Below, in pieces: positions 1-6,528 of a stretch of 64,000 nt of DNA. Where the stretch lies: positions 1 to 64,000 of the forward strand of contig NZ_JBFBIK010000011.1 in NCBI RefSeq assembly GCF_040685555.1, read 5' to 3'. The translations under genes and the position numbers were made by a program. The notes under the pieces were generated by a model. That model made no database searches, was not told the DNA's origin, and saw only the letters and a program-made list of their open reading frames with translations. The stretch is from Sphaerisporangium sp040685555. GTDB taxonomy: Bacteria > Actinomycetota > Actinomycetes > Streptosporangiales > Streptosporangiaceae. Every line of letters starts with the position of its first letter. Position 1 is the first letter of the stretch.

Positions 1-176
1 ATCTGATCAACGATCACTAATCCGGACAGATCTCATGAACGCCGGGGCCGTGGCCTGGGGGCCGGTCCCGGCCGTCGGCAGCTCGGGCCGCCCGCCACAC
101 ACCACCAGGACGGAACCAACGCCACAGGCAATCGCGGGGGCCCGCCTACAACGCCCGACCAACGACTGCTGACCTC
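1..176. other. Edge region, nothing recognised
   Basis: I see no convincing gene, RNA or repeat here. The stretch may hold the 3' flank of a gene that lies outside the window. Confidence 0.4.
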
Positions 177-434
177 TTAGCCGTCGGTGTCTTCCCCGCT
201 TTCGGATTTCCCGTCCACCGCCCGGACCAGCCAGCGCAAGAGCAGCGCACCCACGAGCCAGAAAACTGCGGCAACGACAACACGGGCAACGACATGCACC
301 GCCGTGATCTTCTGCGGGCCGTCAACGACAAGGCCCGAAAGCACATCCCACACGCACCAACACGTTAAGAAGAATGTCCAGCCGAGCAGGACCAGGCGAG
401 CCTCACGATTCCACTTCCACTTCCTGCCTGCCAT
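177..434 (-). CDS. Small two-helix membrane protein, unknown function
   Basis: This encodes an 85-residue protein I do not recognise. It has a basic N-terminus (MAGRKWKWNREAR), a hydrophobic helix near residues 14-33 that is rich in Trp and Cys, a second near residues 45-68, and an acidic tail (ESGEDTDG). That pattern suits a small inner-membrane protein with both ends in the cytoplasm. The ATG at 434 is preferred over one nine codons upstream because GAGGTGGG lies just before it. It is isolated, with about 400 bp of apparently empty DNA upstream, so no partner can be named. The frame could be spurious, but helix layout and ribosome binding site support it. Confidence 0.55.
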   Translation of the reverse strand: MAGRKWKWNREARLVLLGWTFFLTCWCVWDVLSGLVVDGPQKITAVHVVARVVVAAVFWLVGALLLRWLVRAVDGKSESGEDTDG

Positions 435-831
435 GCGACCCACCTCAGAGACCCCACGCACGACAGAGCGATCGCCGTCATGCGCATACTGTGCCTCCGG
501 CGGGGGCGCTCCGGCTCCGGGATGCCGCCCGGCTGGAGAACGCGGGCCGCAGGTGGCTGATGCAGAGCCCGCGCATCCCTCCTGCCATCGACCCGGGCAA
601 GCCCAGCAGACCAGCTCCTACGGCTCAAGCCCGTCTATGACCCTTGGCGTCCAATTGCCGAGGAACGGCGACCGGCTGACGTACACGCGAAGACGGGCTT
701 GCGCCTCCGTCGCCGGTCTGCTGCTGCTCCGCAGCGGGTCGACGGCGATACGGGATGCGCGGACGGGGGAGGAGCGTGCGAGGCCGCACGAGCTCAAGGG
801 GGCTTGATCGCGCATCGCAGGGACGGAAGCC
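435..831. other. Intergenic stretch without a recognised gene
   Basis: About 400 bp separate the small membrane protein from the toxin gene. Open frames on both strands give low-complexity Arg/Pro/Ser-rich translations typical of non-coding high-GC DNA. No hairpin, repeat or RNA gene stood out. Confidence 0.4.
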
Positions 832-1254
832 CTACCCGGGAAGCAGGGTGAACGCGGGCACGTGTACGGGGCGGACCGCGGCGAAGTGGCGTACGTCGAG
901 CGTGAACACCTCGTTGACCTTCAGGCGCTCGGCCACCGGGACGACCGAGGCGTCTACGGCGCCAAGGGGGAAGTCCGCGTAGCGTTCGACCAGCGCGGCG
1001 ACTCTGGAGAGGTCAGGCTTGGTCAGCTCGACGAGCGTGAACACGTCCGATTCGAGAGCGCGGAGAAACGCGGCCTCCGGTGCGGCACCGCCAAACCTGG
1101 AGATCATGTAGCACACTTCGGCCGCGACGAAGCTGGGGATGAGGAGTTCTCGGCGCGCATCGTGGAGGCGCTTAAACTCGCCGACACAGCGCTCATGATC
1201 GACGTCGTCGGAAATCGTGGCGGCCACGAGCGGGCCCGTGTCGACGACGATCAC
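832..1254 (-). CDS. PIN-domain ribonuclease toxin, VapC-like
   Basis: This 140-residue protein has the layout of a VapC toxin. It opens with MIVVDTGPLVAA, which carries the first acidic metal ligand (Asp5). A conserved Glu follows in FVAAEVCYMI, then Asp in LGAVDASVV and Asp in FTLDVRHF near the end. PIN domains cleave RNA, and VapC toxins target tRNA or rRNA and are blocked by a cognate antitoxin. I chose the GTG at 1254 because it overlaps the stop of the upstream gene (GTGA) and puts the beta1 strand at the N-terminus; a longer frame to 1350 only adds antitoxin sequence in the wrong frame. The RNA target cannot be told from sequence. Confidence 0.85.
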   Translation of the reverse strand: MIVVDTGPLVAATISDDVDHERCVGEFKRLHDARRELLIPSFVAAEVCYMISRFGGAAPEAAFLRALESDVFTLVELTKPDLSRVAALVERYADFPLGAVDASVVPVAERLKVNEVFTLDVRHFAAVRPVHVPAFTLLPG

Positions 1255-1484
1255 TCGCCGTGTCCGAAGCCCTCGGCAAGAATCTCCTCGGTACGGGCAG
1301 CCACATCCGAGCGGCCGGCACGGACGGAGCCGAAGAACGCCGGAGGCCACGAGTCGCTCTCGGCGTGCTCGGAGGAGTGGACCAGTCGCAGCGTGTGCGC
1401 GCGGATCTCCCGGAGTTGGTCTCCGCTGAGCTGGTCGACCAGCCGATGCATGTCCTCGTACTCTTCAGGGGCAGCAGCCGTCAT
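1251..1484 (-). CDS. Putative antitoxin paired with VapC-like toxin
   Basis: This 77-residue acidic protein lies directly upstream of the PIN toxin and shares a 4-bp stop/start overlap with it, the usual antitoxin-toxin order and coupling. The N-terminus (MTAAAPEEYEDMHRLVDQLS) is helical and the C-terminus (ARTEEILAEGFGHGE) is acidic, as in antitoxin tails that wrap a PIN domain. I do not see a clear ribbon-helix-helix or AbrB fold, so the DNA-binding family is open. The ATG at 1484 is favoured over upstream codons because the extra N-terminus would be basic and unstructured, but its ribosome binding site is weak. The role is inferred mainly from position. Confidence 0.65.
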   Translation of the reverse strand: MTAAAPEEYEDMHRLVDQLSGDQLREIRAHTLRLVHSSEHAESDSWPPAFFGSVRAGRSDVAARTEEILAEGFGHGE

Positions 1485-1574
1485 GGCACCGAGTCTACGT
1501 GCTGGAACTGATCGTTTCCGAGCCGTGCAATATTCGTGCAATGATCTTGACGATCGGGGCCGGGCGAGTGGGCT

Positions 1575-1673
1575 CCGGTGCAGGTCAAGAGCGTCAAGGG
1601 ACCTGAAATGGTCACGCGCTGTAAAACCGTCGGCTCAGCCTACGCAAGTTCGAGCCTTGCACCTGCCCCACCA
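1575..1673 (+). pseudogene. Degenerate tRNA-Tyr (possible old attachment site)
   Basis: The 3' half reads as a class II tRNA-Tyr: a CTGTAAA anticodon loop (GTA), a variable arm GGCT-CA-GCC, a T arm GCAAG-TTCGAGC-CTTGC, an acceptor strand ACCTGCC and a terminal ACCA. The 5' half is recognisable but damaged. GCAGGT pairs with ACCTGC, but the D-arm region is altered, the stretch before the anticodon is about 12 nt too long and two extra C lie before ACCA. It should not fold as a functional tRNA. A better preserved 3' half is what remains when integrases use a tRNA gene, although simple decay is equally possible. Confidence 0.65.
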
Positions 1674-1677
1674 GCCT

Positions 1678-1720
1678 AAGAGGCCCTCGACCAGCATGTA
1701 CGTGGTCAAGGGCCTCTTTC
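1678..1720 (+). terminator. Rho-independent terminator
   Basis: AAGAGGCCCT pairs with AGGGCCTCTT, and an inner GACC/GGTC stem extends it, followed by TTT. It starts a few bases after the tRNA-Tyr remnant, the usual place for a tRNA terminator. Confidence 0.8.
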
Positions 1721-1811
1721 TGTGTCTCCGGTTGTTCATGGTCGTCAACGGTGTTCTACGGGCGCTCGCCGTCGTATGCGCGTCGGTGTCGGTCGGTCTC
1801 TTGAGGCGGAT

Positions 1812-2984
1812 TCAGGGCCTCGCTGATGAGCTCCGGGCGGTGGCGTCCTGACCCACGACGCAGGCGTGCGGCGTGCACAGGCGGATTACCAGGGGGGCGA
1901 GCAGGACCATGGCGAACAGTCGCACGCTTTGCACGCTGGAGATGAGGGAGATGTCGGCGTGGGTGGCGACGGCTGTGCTCAGGACGGCGTTGATTCCGCC
2001 GGGGGTGGTGGCGAGGTAGGCGTCAGCGAGGGGTATCCGCACCATCGTGGACAGCAGCCAGGCCAGAGCGGCACAGGCGGCGCTGACCGCCACGGTGCAG
2101 GCAAGGGCAAGGGGCAGCAGGCGGCGTATGCCTGCCATGACGGGGCGGGTGAAGCGTAGGCCGATGTCAAGGCCGACGATGGTGAACAGCCATGCGCATA
2201 GGAGGCCGGTGGGGGCGAAGCCGTCCGAGGCGCCGCTGGCGGTGATGGAGGCGGTCAAGAGCATCGGCCCGAGCAGTGCGGGGCTGGGCAGGCGGATGGC
2301 GCGGCCGATGACAGCACCGGTGAGTGCGACGCCGGCCAGTAGCAGCAGCCCGATGCCCTGGTGGTCGCTGGTGACGAGGCGCCAGGCTTCCGTATGGGGC
2401 GCGGCTGTGGCCGGCGTGGCCGAGTGCGAGGTGAGTAGCCAGTGCACCACGAGCGGGGCGGTGGCGGCGACCAGTGCGACGCGCAGGCACTGCAAGAAGG
2501 CGACGGTGGGGGAGTCGGCCTTGGAGTCCTGGGCGGTGGAGATCACTGCGGCCGAACCGCCGGCGACCATGCCCAGGGTTGCGCTGGCTCGGTCGATACG
2601 GCCGGTGCGTGCCATTACTGCGGCGGCGCCAAGGCTGAGCCCGATGGTGGCCGCGGTAACGGCGGTCAGGGGAAGCACGGCGGTGGCAGCCTGTCCCAGG
2701 GTCTGCGGATTGAGGTAGCTGCCTATCAACACCCCGAGAGCGGCTTGGCACATCCGGTTGAGGCGGGCCGGGACCTGATCGGCGGTGAGTCCCATGGCAG
2801 CGAAGGCCAGCCCTGCCAGTAGCGGAGCGAGCAGGTGGGCTGCGGGCAGGACCGATTCGGCGAGCTCACCGGCGACGTACGCGGTCGCGATGAGGGCCGG
2901 CCAACCAGCTCGGCGATGCCGAGGAAGAAAGTTGGACGGAGACAGTGAGTGCTTGAAGCGCGTACCCCGGAAATTTCCGTTCAT
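1812..2984 (-). CDS. AbrB-family membrane transporter
   Basis: This 390-residue protein is almost wholly hydrophobic, with about ten predicted membrane segments. It has the internal duplication of AbrB-type transporters (often mis-named ammonia monooxygenase): Gly-rich segments such as LLAGLAFAAMG and GSYLNPQTLG in the first half and LLLLAGVALTGAVIGR in the second. The substrate is unknown. The ATG at 2984 is chosen over the one at 2996 because GAGGGTAGG precedes it at good spacing. The gene stands alone; 546 bp of mostly decayed DNA lies upstream, with AT-rich sequence near 2995-3015 that could hold its promoter. Confidence 0.8.
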   Translation of the reverse strand: MNGNFRGTRFKHSLSPSNFLPRHRRAGWPALIATAYVAGELAESVLPAAHLLAPLLAGLAFAAMGLTADQVPARLNRMCQAALGVLIGSYLNPQTLGQAATAVLPLTAVTAATIGLSLGAAAVMARTGRIDRASATLGMVAGGSAAVISTAQDSKADSPTVAFLQCLRVALVAATAPLVVHWLLTSHSATPATAAPHTEAWRLVTSDHQGIGLLLLAGVALTGAVIGRAIRLPSPALLGPMLLTASITASGASDGFAPTGLLCAWLFTIVGLDIGLRFTRPVMAGIRRLLPLALACTVAVSAACAALAWLLSTMVRIPLADAYLATTPGGINAVLSTAVATHADISLISSVQSVRLFAMVLLAPLVIRLCTPHACVVGQDATARSSSARP

Positions 2985-3530
2985 GCCTACCCTCATTACC
3001 TATAGTTACGAATAGCTACTAAGGGTAACAAACGCGGATCTCCCGGGTTCCGCGTGTTGAGCGAAAGGAGAGTCCAGCGAAGCCGCTGACATGGGCGTAC
3101 TCCAGATCAGCGGTCGTCATCGGCGAGGCCCCTCGCGGCACCGGTTGGGCACACAACGATCAGGCTCGGCCCGCTCCACCAGGGTTCGCGTCGAAGGGGT
3201 CAGGGCTGGGCACGCCAGCTGGTGTCGGCGACGGGGAAGGGCCCGCGCCGTGAGCACTCGGGGTCGCCGTCGCGGACCTTCGCGACGCGATTCTTAGGGG
3301 CACGCTCTTCGCCCACGCGGATCTGCCCACGCGGATCTGCCCACGCGGACCTCAGTGGCGCGATCCTCGCTGGCGCACTTGGGTTGCCGACCGGAGGACA
3401 GTCCGCGGCAAGCTAAGGGGGGCGTTGCGCCTCGTCTCAGTCGGCAACTCCCACGTGATCACCGGATGCTTCGTCGTGGTTCCTTCGCGGATGGCATGCT
3501 GGGATCTGGCGATCATAAAGGAGATCAACG
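2985..3530. other. Intergenic stretch with pentapeptide-repeat remnants
   Basis: Apart from the fragment listed at 3255-3410, I see no gene. The first 40 bp are AT-rich and may hold the AbrB-family gene's promoter. The last bases contain a strong ribosome binding site for the next gene. Confidence 0.4.
3255..3410 (+). pseudogene. Frameshifted pentapeptide-repeat fragment
   Basis: One frame reads VADLRDAILRGTLFAHADL, which fits the A(D/N)Lxx repeat of pentapeptide-repeat proteins. After a frame change the neighbouring frame reads AHADLSGAILAGALGL, again in register with the repeat. A stop codon lies just upstream of the first block and there is no start. The CCCACGCGGATCTG unit is repeated at the frame break, suggesting slippage. 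I read this as the remains of a pentapeptide-repeat gene, with moderate doubt because the stretch is short. Confidence 0.4.
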
Positions 3531-3857
3531 ATGACCCACCCTCTCGGCACGCAGCCCGCGCACCGGCACACCCCTCTCAGCGCGGAGGAGAAGGCCCGGA
3601 GCGAGGCGAACTTCGCCCCCTTCGTCGCCCAGCAGCTCGTCGCCAACGGACGGTTCAGGGTGAGCGCTGACACCCCGGAGATGGTGGAGCTGTTCCAGGC
3701 GGTCGCCCGCAGGGTGGGCGAGATGCTCGGTCGGCCTGTGGTCAGCTACGCCAACGGCAGGTACATGGTGATCACCTTCGGCCAGGAGGAGGCTTCGGAC
3801 TCACCGGCCGAGGCGTCCGCTCAGCACAGGAGTGACCGCCAGGCGTCGTCCATGTAG
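3531..3857 (+). CDS. Hypothetical protein, 108 residues
   Basis: I do not recognise this family. The protein is hydrophilic with no signal peptide or membrane segment. Its middle (residues 18-85) looks folded and mainly helical: LSAEEKARSEANFAPFVAQQL, then a helix around EMVELFQAVARRVGEML, then VSYANGRYMVITF as beta strands. The C-terminal 20 residues look disordered. The ATG at 3531 follows AAGGAGATC at ideal spacing, one of the strongest ribosome binding sites in this region. It has no operon partner: the next gene starts 195 bp downstream. Confidence 0.65.
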   Translation: MTHPLGTQPAHRHTPLSAEEKARSEANFAPFVAQQLVANGRFRVSADTPEMVELFQAVARRVGEMLGRPVVSYANGRYMVITFGQEEASDSPAEASAQHRSDRQASSM

Positions 3858-4052
3858 TCGAGTGCTCCCGAACCGATGGTCGGCTCGGTGAGCAGCACGC
3901 CGACGATCCGATTATAACGGGGCGATCAAGACAGCGGCTATGGCACGTCGGTCTGCGGCGCACGTGCGGACCTCAGCGAATACGTTCTGTTCTCCTGGAG
4001 GTAGTAGCCGCACGCACGGCACTGTCAGGGGGGTGTTGCGAGGATCGTCGCC

Positions 4053-4709
4053 ATGACTGAGCTCACCTCCGCGATCACCGATTACTGGGATGCCGCTGCG
4101 GCGGCGTTCGATGAAGAGCCCGACCATGGCTTGCGGGCCGAGCAGACGCGTGCGGCGTGGGCACGTCTTCTGCGTGCCTGGGTGCCACCGGCCCCGGCTG
4201 ACGTACTCGATGTCGGCTGCGGCACCGGCTCTCTGTCCGTGCTGCTGGCCACGGCCGGGCACCGGGTGACCGGCGTGGACCTCGCGCCGCAGATGATCGA
4301 GCTGGCCCGGGCCAAGCTGGCGGTTTCCGGGCTGGCCGGACGTTTTCTGGTCGGTGACGCCGCTGTTCCGCCCACCGGCGGGGAGCAGTTCGACGTGCTG
4401 CTATGTCGGCACTTGGTGTGGACACTGCCTGATCCCCAGGCGGCGCTGCGCGAGTGGGTCGCCCGGCTTCGCCCGAGCGGGCGGCTGGTGCTCATCGAGG
4501 GACACTGGCGTGGGGCCGGGCAAGCCGGACTGCCTTATGTGGCGGGAGCCGAATCGCTGCCGTGGAGCGGCGGCGTCAGGGCCGACGATCTGGCTTCCGC
4601 TGTGAGGCCGCTCGTCGCCGGCCTGCGTATCGAACCACTCAGCGGCGATGCCGACCTGTGGGGCGGCCCGGTGGACGACGAGCGCTATGCGCTTATCGCT
4701 TATATCTAG
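4053..4709 (+). CDS. Class I SAM-dependent methyltransferase
   Basis: This 218-residue protein has the Rossmann methyltransferase layout. Motif I is VLDVGCGTGSLSVLLA near residues 50-65, the ribose-binding acidic residue is in VTGVDLAPQMIELAR near 72-86, and motif II is GEQFDVLLCRHLVWTLPDP near 110-128, followed by LRPSGRLVLIEG. It would transfer a methyl group from S-adenosylmethionine; the acceptor cannot be told. It resembles the Methyltransf_11/25 group that includes small-molecule and quinone methyltransferases. The ATG at 4053 follows GAGGATC. No partner genes are adjacent; the next intact gene is convergent. Confidence 0.85.
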   Translation: MTELTSAITDYWDAAAAAFDEEPDHGLRAEQTRAAWARLLRAWVPPAPADVLDVGCGTGSLSVLLATAGHRVTGVDLAPQMIELARAKLAVSGLAGRFLVGDAAVPPTGGEQFDVLLCRHLVWTLPDPQAALREWVARLRPSGRLVLIEGHWRGAGQAGLPYVAGAESLPWSGGVRADDLASAVRPLVAGLRIEPLSGDADLWGGPVDDERYALIAYI

Positions 4710-4727
4710 TGGGCTGAGCTTCTATGT

Positions 4728-4869
4728 CTAGACGCCCGGGGTGATGACGATGAGGATGTCGGCGTCTTCTCCCGGCACCGGATGGTGGTCGGAGCCTGGC
4801 CGATCACTTCGGCCTCTGCGGAGCGTACGACAACGGACTCATTGAAGTTCGGCAGGATCAGCGACATCT
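4728..4869 (-). pseudogene. Internally deleted cupin gene
   Basis: Behind a strong ribosome binding site (AAGGAG) an ATG at 4869 opens MSLILPNFNESVVVRSAEAE, typical of the start of a single-domain cupin. After about 28 codons the frame breaks, and a second frame reads PVPGEDADILIVITPGV and stops at 4728, matching the usual cupin C-terminus. The central barrel with its metal-binding His residues is missing, so the product cannot be active. It lies just downstream of the DUF4267 gene and was probably part of the same TetR-controlled operon. Confidence 0.6.
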
Positions 4870-4922
4870 GTGTGACTCCTTGTTTGAGGATGATCGGTTC
4901 TGTGCGGGGCGGGCTCTGGCTT

Positions 4923-5294
4923 TCAGATGGCGAAAAGCAGGGCGGCGTTGATGAGGACGACCACGGCGGTGGCGAAGTGGATGCCGAAGGCGGTCGCCTT
5001 GGTGCCGCCGTGGCGCAGAACGATGAGGGTGTCGCCGAGGGGGGCGAGGGCGACGACCAGCATGAACCAGGCCTCGGCGTGGGCGCCCGCGAAGGCGAGC
5101 AGGGCGAGGCCGAGGATGCCGTAGCTGGAGTCACGCAAGCCCTTGATGGTCAGGTAGGCGGCGTCTCCGTCCTTTTTGGCGGGGACGCCGTAGCCGGCGG
5201 CCGCGGCCCGGGGCACCAGGAGAAACCGGACGCCGATGAAGATGATGAAGACGTTGAGCAGGATGGCCAGTCCGTAAGCGGTGGTGGTGAGCAT
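4923..5294 (-). CDS. DUF4267-type small membrane protein
   Basis: This 123-residue protein has four hydrophobic helices (about residues 3-25, 55-75, 77-92 and 100-122). It carries the loop YGVPAKKDGDAAYLTIKGLRD typical of DUF4267 proteins, whose function is unknown but which often sit beside TetR regulators. It is divergent from the TetR gene at 5382, with an 87-bp shared control region containing two copies of the same palindrome, so TetR control is likely. The ATG at 5294 follows AAAAGGAGA. The cupin remnant follows it on the same strand. Confidence 0.8.
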   Translation of the reverse strand: MLTTTAYGLAILLNVFIIFIGVRFLLVPRAAAAGYGVPAKKDGDAAYLTIKGLRDSSYGILGLALLAFAGAHAEAWFMLVVALAPLGDTLIVLRHGGTKATAFGIHFATAVVVLINAALLFAI

Positions 5295-5309
5295 GAGCTT
5301 CTCCTTTTG

Positions 5310-5322
5310 CTAGCAGCGCTAG
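5310..5322. promoter_or_regulatory. Palindromic TetR operator, copy 1
   Basis: CTAGC-AGC-GCTAG is a perfect inverted repeat just upstream of the DUF4267 ribosome binding site. The same arms recur 50 bp away next to the TetR start, and a half site (CTAGCATAG) lies between them. Confidence 0.7.
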
Positions 5323-5359
5323 GTGCGAGAGCGAAACTAGCATAGCCTCGACAGGAACG

Positions 5360-5372
5360 CTAGCGGTGCTAG
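5360..5372. promoter_or_regulatory. Palindromic TetR operator, copy 2
   Basis: CTAGC-GGT-GCTAG has the same arms and spacing as the copy at 5310. It ends nine bases before the TetR ATG, a position suited to autorepression, and suggests a very short leader for that gene. Confidence 0.7.
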
Positions 5373-5381
5373 AGTGCAGTC

Positions 5382-5954
5382 ATGTCCATCCAGACGCGCC
5401 GGGAGCGCGAGCGAGCAGAGCGTGAACGGCTGATCATCACGGCGGCCCGGGAGCTGGCCGAATCGGAAGGCTGGGAGGCGGTGACCACGCGGCGGCTCGC
5501 CGAGGAGATCGAGTACAGCCAGCCGGTCCTCTACAGCCACTTCAAGGGGAAGGACGCCATCATGGCCGCGGTCGCGGTGGAAGGCTTCGCTGACCTCGCC
5601 GCCGAGCTGCGCGCGGCCCGTACGTCGGCCAGTGACCCGCGGCGGGCCCTGGCCGATGTCGGCGCCGCGTACGCTGCGTTCGCCGAGCAGCGACCCGCGC
5701 TGTACGACTCGATGTTCACGCACATCGTCGACCTGCCGTTCGCCACCCCGGAGGCACCGCCCGCCCTGCAGGAGGCCTTCGGCGAGCTACGCGAGGCTGT
5801 GCGGCCTCTGGTGCGAGACGACAACCTGGAGACGCTCACCGAGACCTTCTGGAGCGGGCTGCACGGGCTCCTCACCCTCATGCGCAACGGCAGGCTCCGG
5901 CGCGAGGACCACGAGCGGCGGCTGGCGCTGCTGCTCAGCCGCTTCTCGAGCTGA
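5382..5954 (+). CDS. TetR/AcrR-family repressor
   Basis: This 190-residue protein has a TetR DNA-binding domain at residues 17-65: RLIITAARELAESEGW, then VTTRRLAEEIEYSQPVLYSHF with the recognition helix, then KGKDAIMAAV. The C-terminal helical domain (70-190) is the ligand-binding and dimer part and includes the WHG-like FWSGLHGLLTLM segment. It is divergent from the DUF4267 gene and flanked by two CTAGC-N3-GCTAG palindromes, so it most likely represses both itself and the DUF4267/cupin operon. No ribosome binding site precedes the ATG; a leaderless or very short-leader transcript is likely. The effector is unknown. Confidence 0.9.
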   Translation: MSIQTRRERERAERERLIITAARELAESEGWEAVTTRRLAEEIEYSQPVLYSHFKGKDAIMAAVAVEGFADLAAELRAARTSASDPRRALADVGAAYAAFAEQRPALYDSMFTHIVDLPFATPEAPPALQEAFGELREAVRPLVRDDNLETLTETFWSGLHGLLTLMRNGRLRREDHERRLALLLSRFSS

Positions 5955-6528
5955 CCCGCTGATCACACGCCGTATCGGCAACAGTCGGACGCTCATTGGG
6001 CGACATCGGGCGGGAGGTGGGCCCGCCACTTTGGATTGCTCACTCGGCGCGCCTGTCCGCCCTTCGAAGGCGCAGACGAGGTTGGATCAAGCAGGAGCCG
6101 AACGGAAATGTCACTACCGTCACCGGTTTTACTGTCCTAAGAGATTGGCCCCGCAGTGGCGGAAATAGACACCACGCGGCCCAACGTCGCACGTATGTAA
6201 GACTATTATCTGGGCGGCAAAGACAATTACCCCGTGGATCGGGAATAACCCGAGGTACCCCTCGGCGGGCTGTGCGCTCTCGGCCAGAAGCTGTGATCGA
6301 TCACAACGGCATGGCCAAGCACCACAGCCGGAAGCGATCCGCAGGGAAGCGCCCAAAGCGGTGGATCGAACGAGAGATGCAGAAAATTCAACCCGAATGC
6401 CTGTATCTCCGGACAGGTACGTCATGGAATTCAAGGGAGAGGAGCGGAAGCAACGGCAGTCGGACGTCCCAGAACGTGACGCCCCTGTGCATGACCGCGC
6501 ATCGGTTGGGCTGGTGGACGGCTTATCG
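5955..6528. other. Non-coding stretch with decayed methyltransferase
   Basis: The region holds the DUF574 remnant at 6156-6290 and a perfect 14-bp palindrome, TGTGATCGATCACA, at 6292-6305. The remaining bases give no convincing protein on either strand and are less GC-rich than their surroundings, consistent with decay. Confidence 0.5.
6156..6290 (+). pseudogene. DUF574 SAM methyltransferase N-terminal remnant
   Basis: From a GTG at 6156 the frame reads VAEIDTTRPNVARM, then a stop, then DYYLGGKDNYPVDRE, then a second stop. This is the signature start of the DUF574 (Methyltransf_19) family, whose consensus has ARMYDYYLGGKDN at this point; a single C-to-A change turns the expected Tyr codon into TAA. 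Further on, NPEVPL still resembles the family. The Rossmann core is absent. The family is abundant in actinomycetes and often linked to XRE regulators such as the neighbouring gene, which may be why the remnant lies here. Confidence 0.7.

Noticed and set aside
6292..6305. TGTGATCGATCACA as a CRP-type site
   Set aside because: CRP sites have a 6-bp spacer between TGTGA and TCACA; here it is 4 bp, and no target gene follows.
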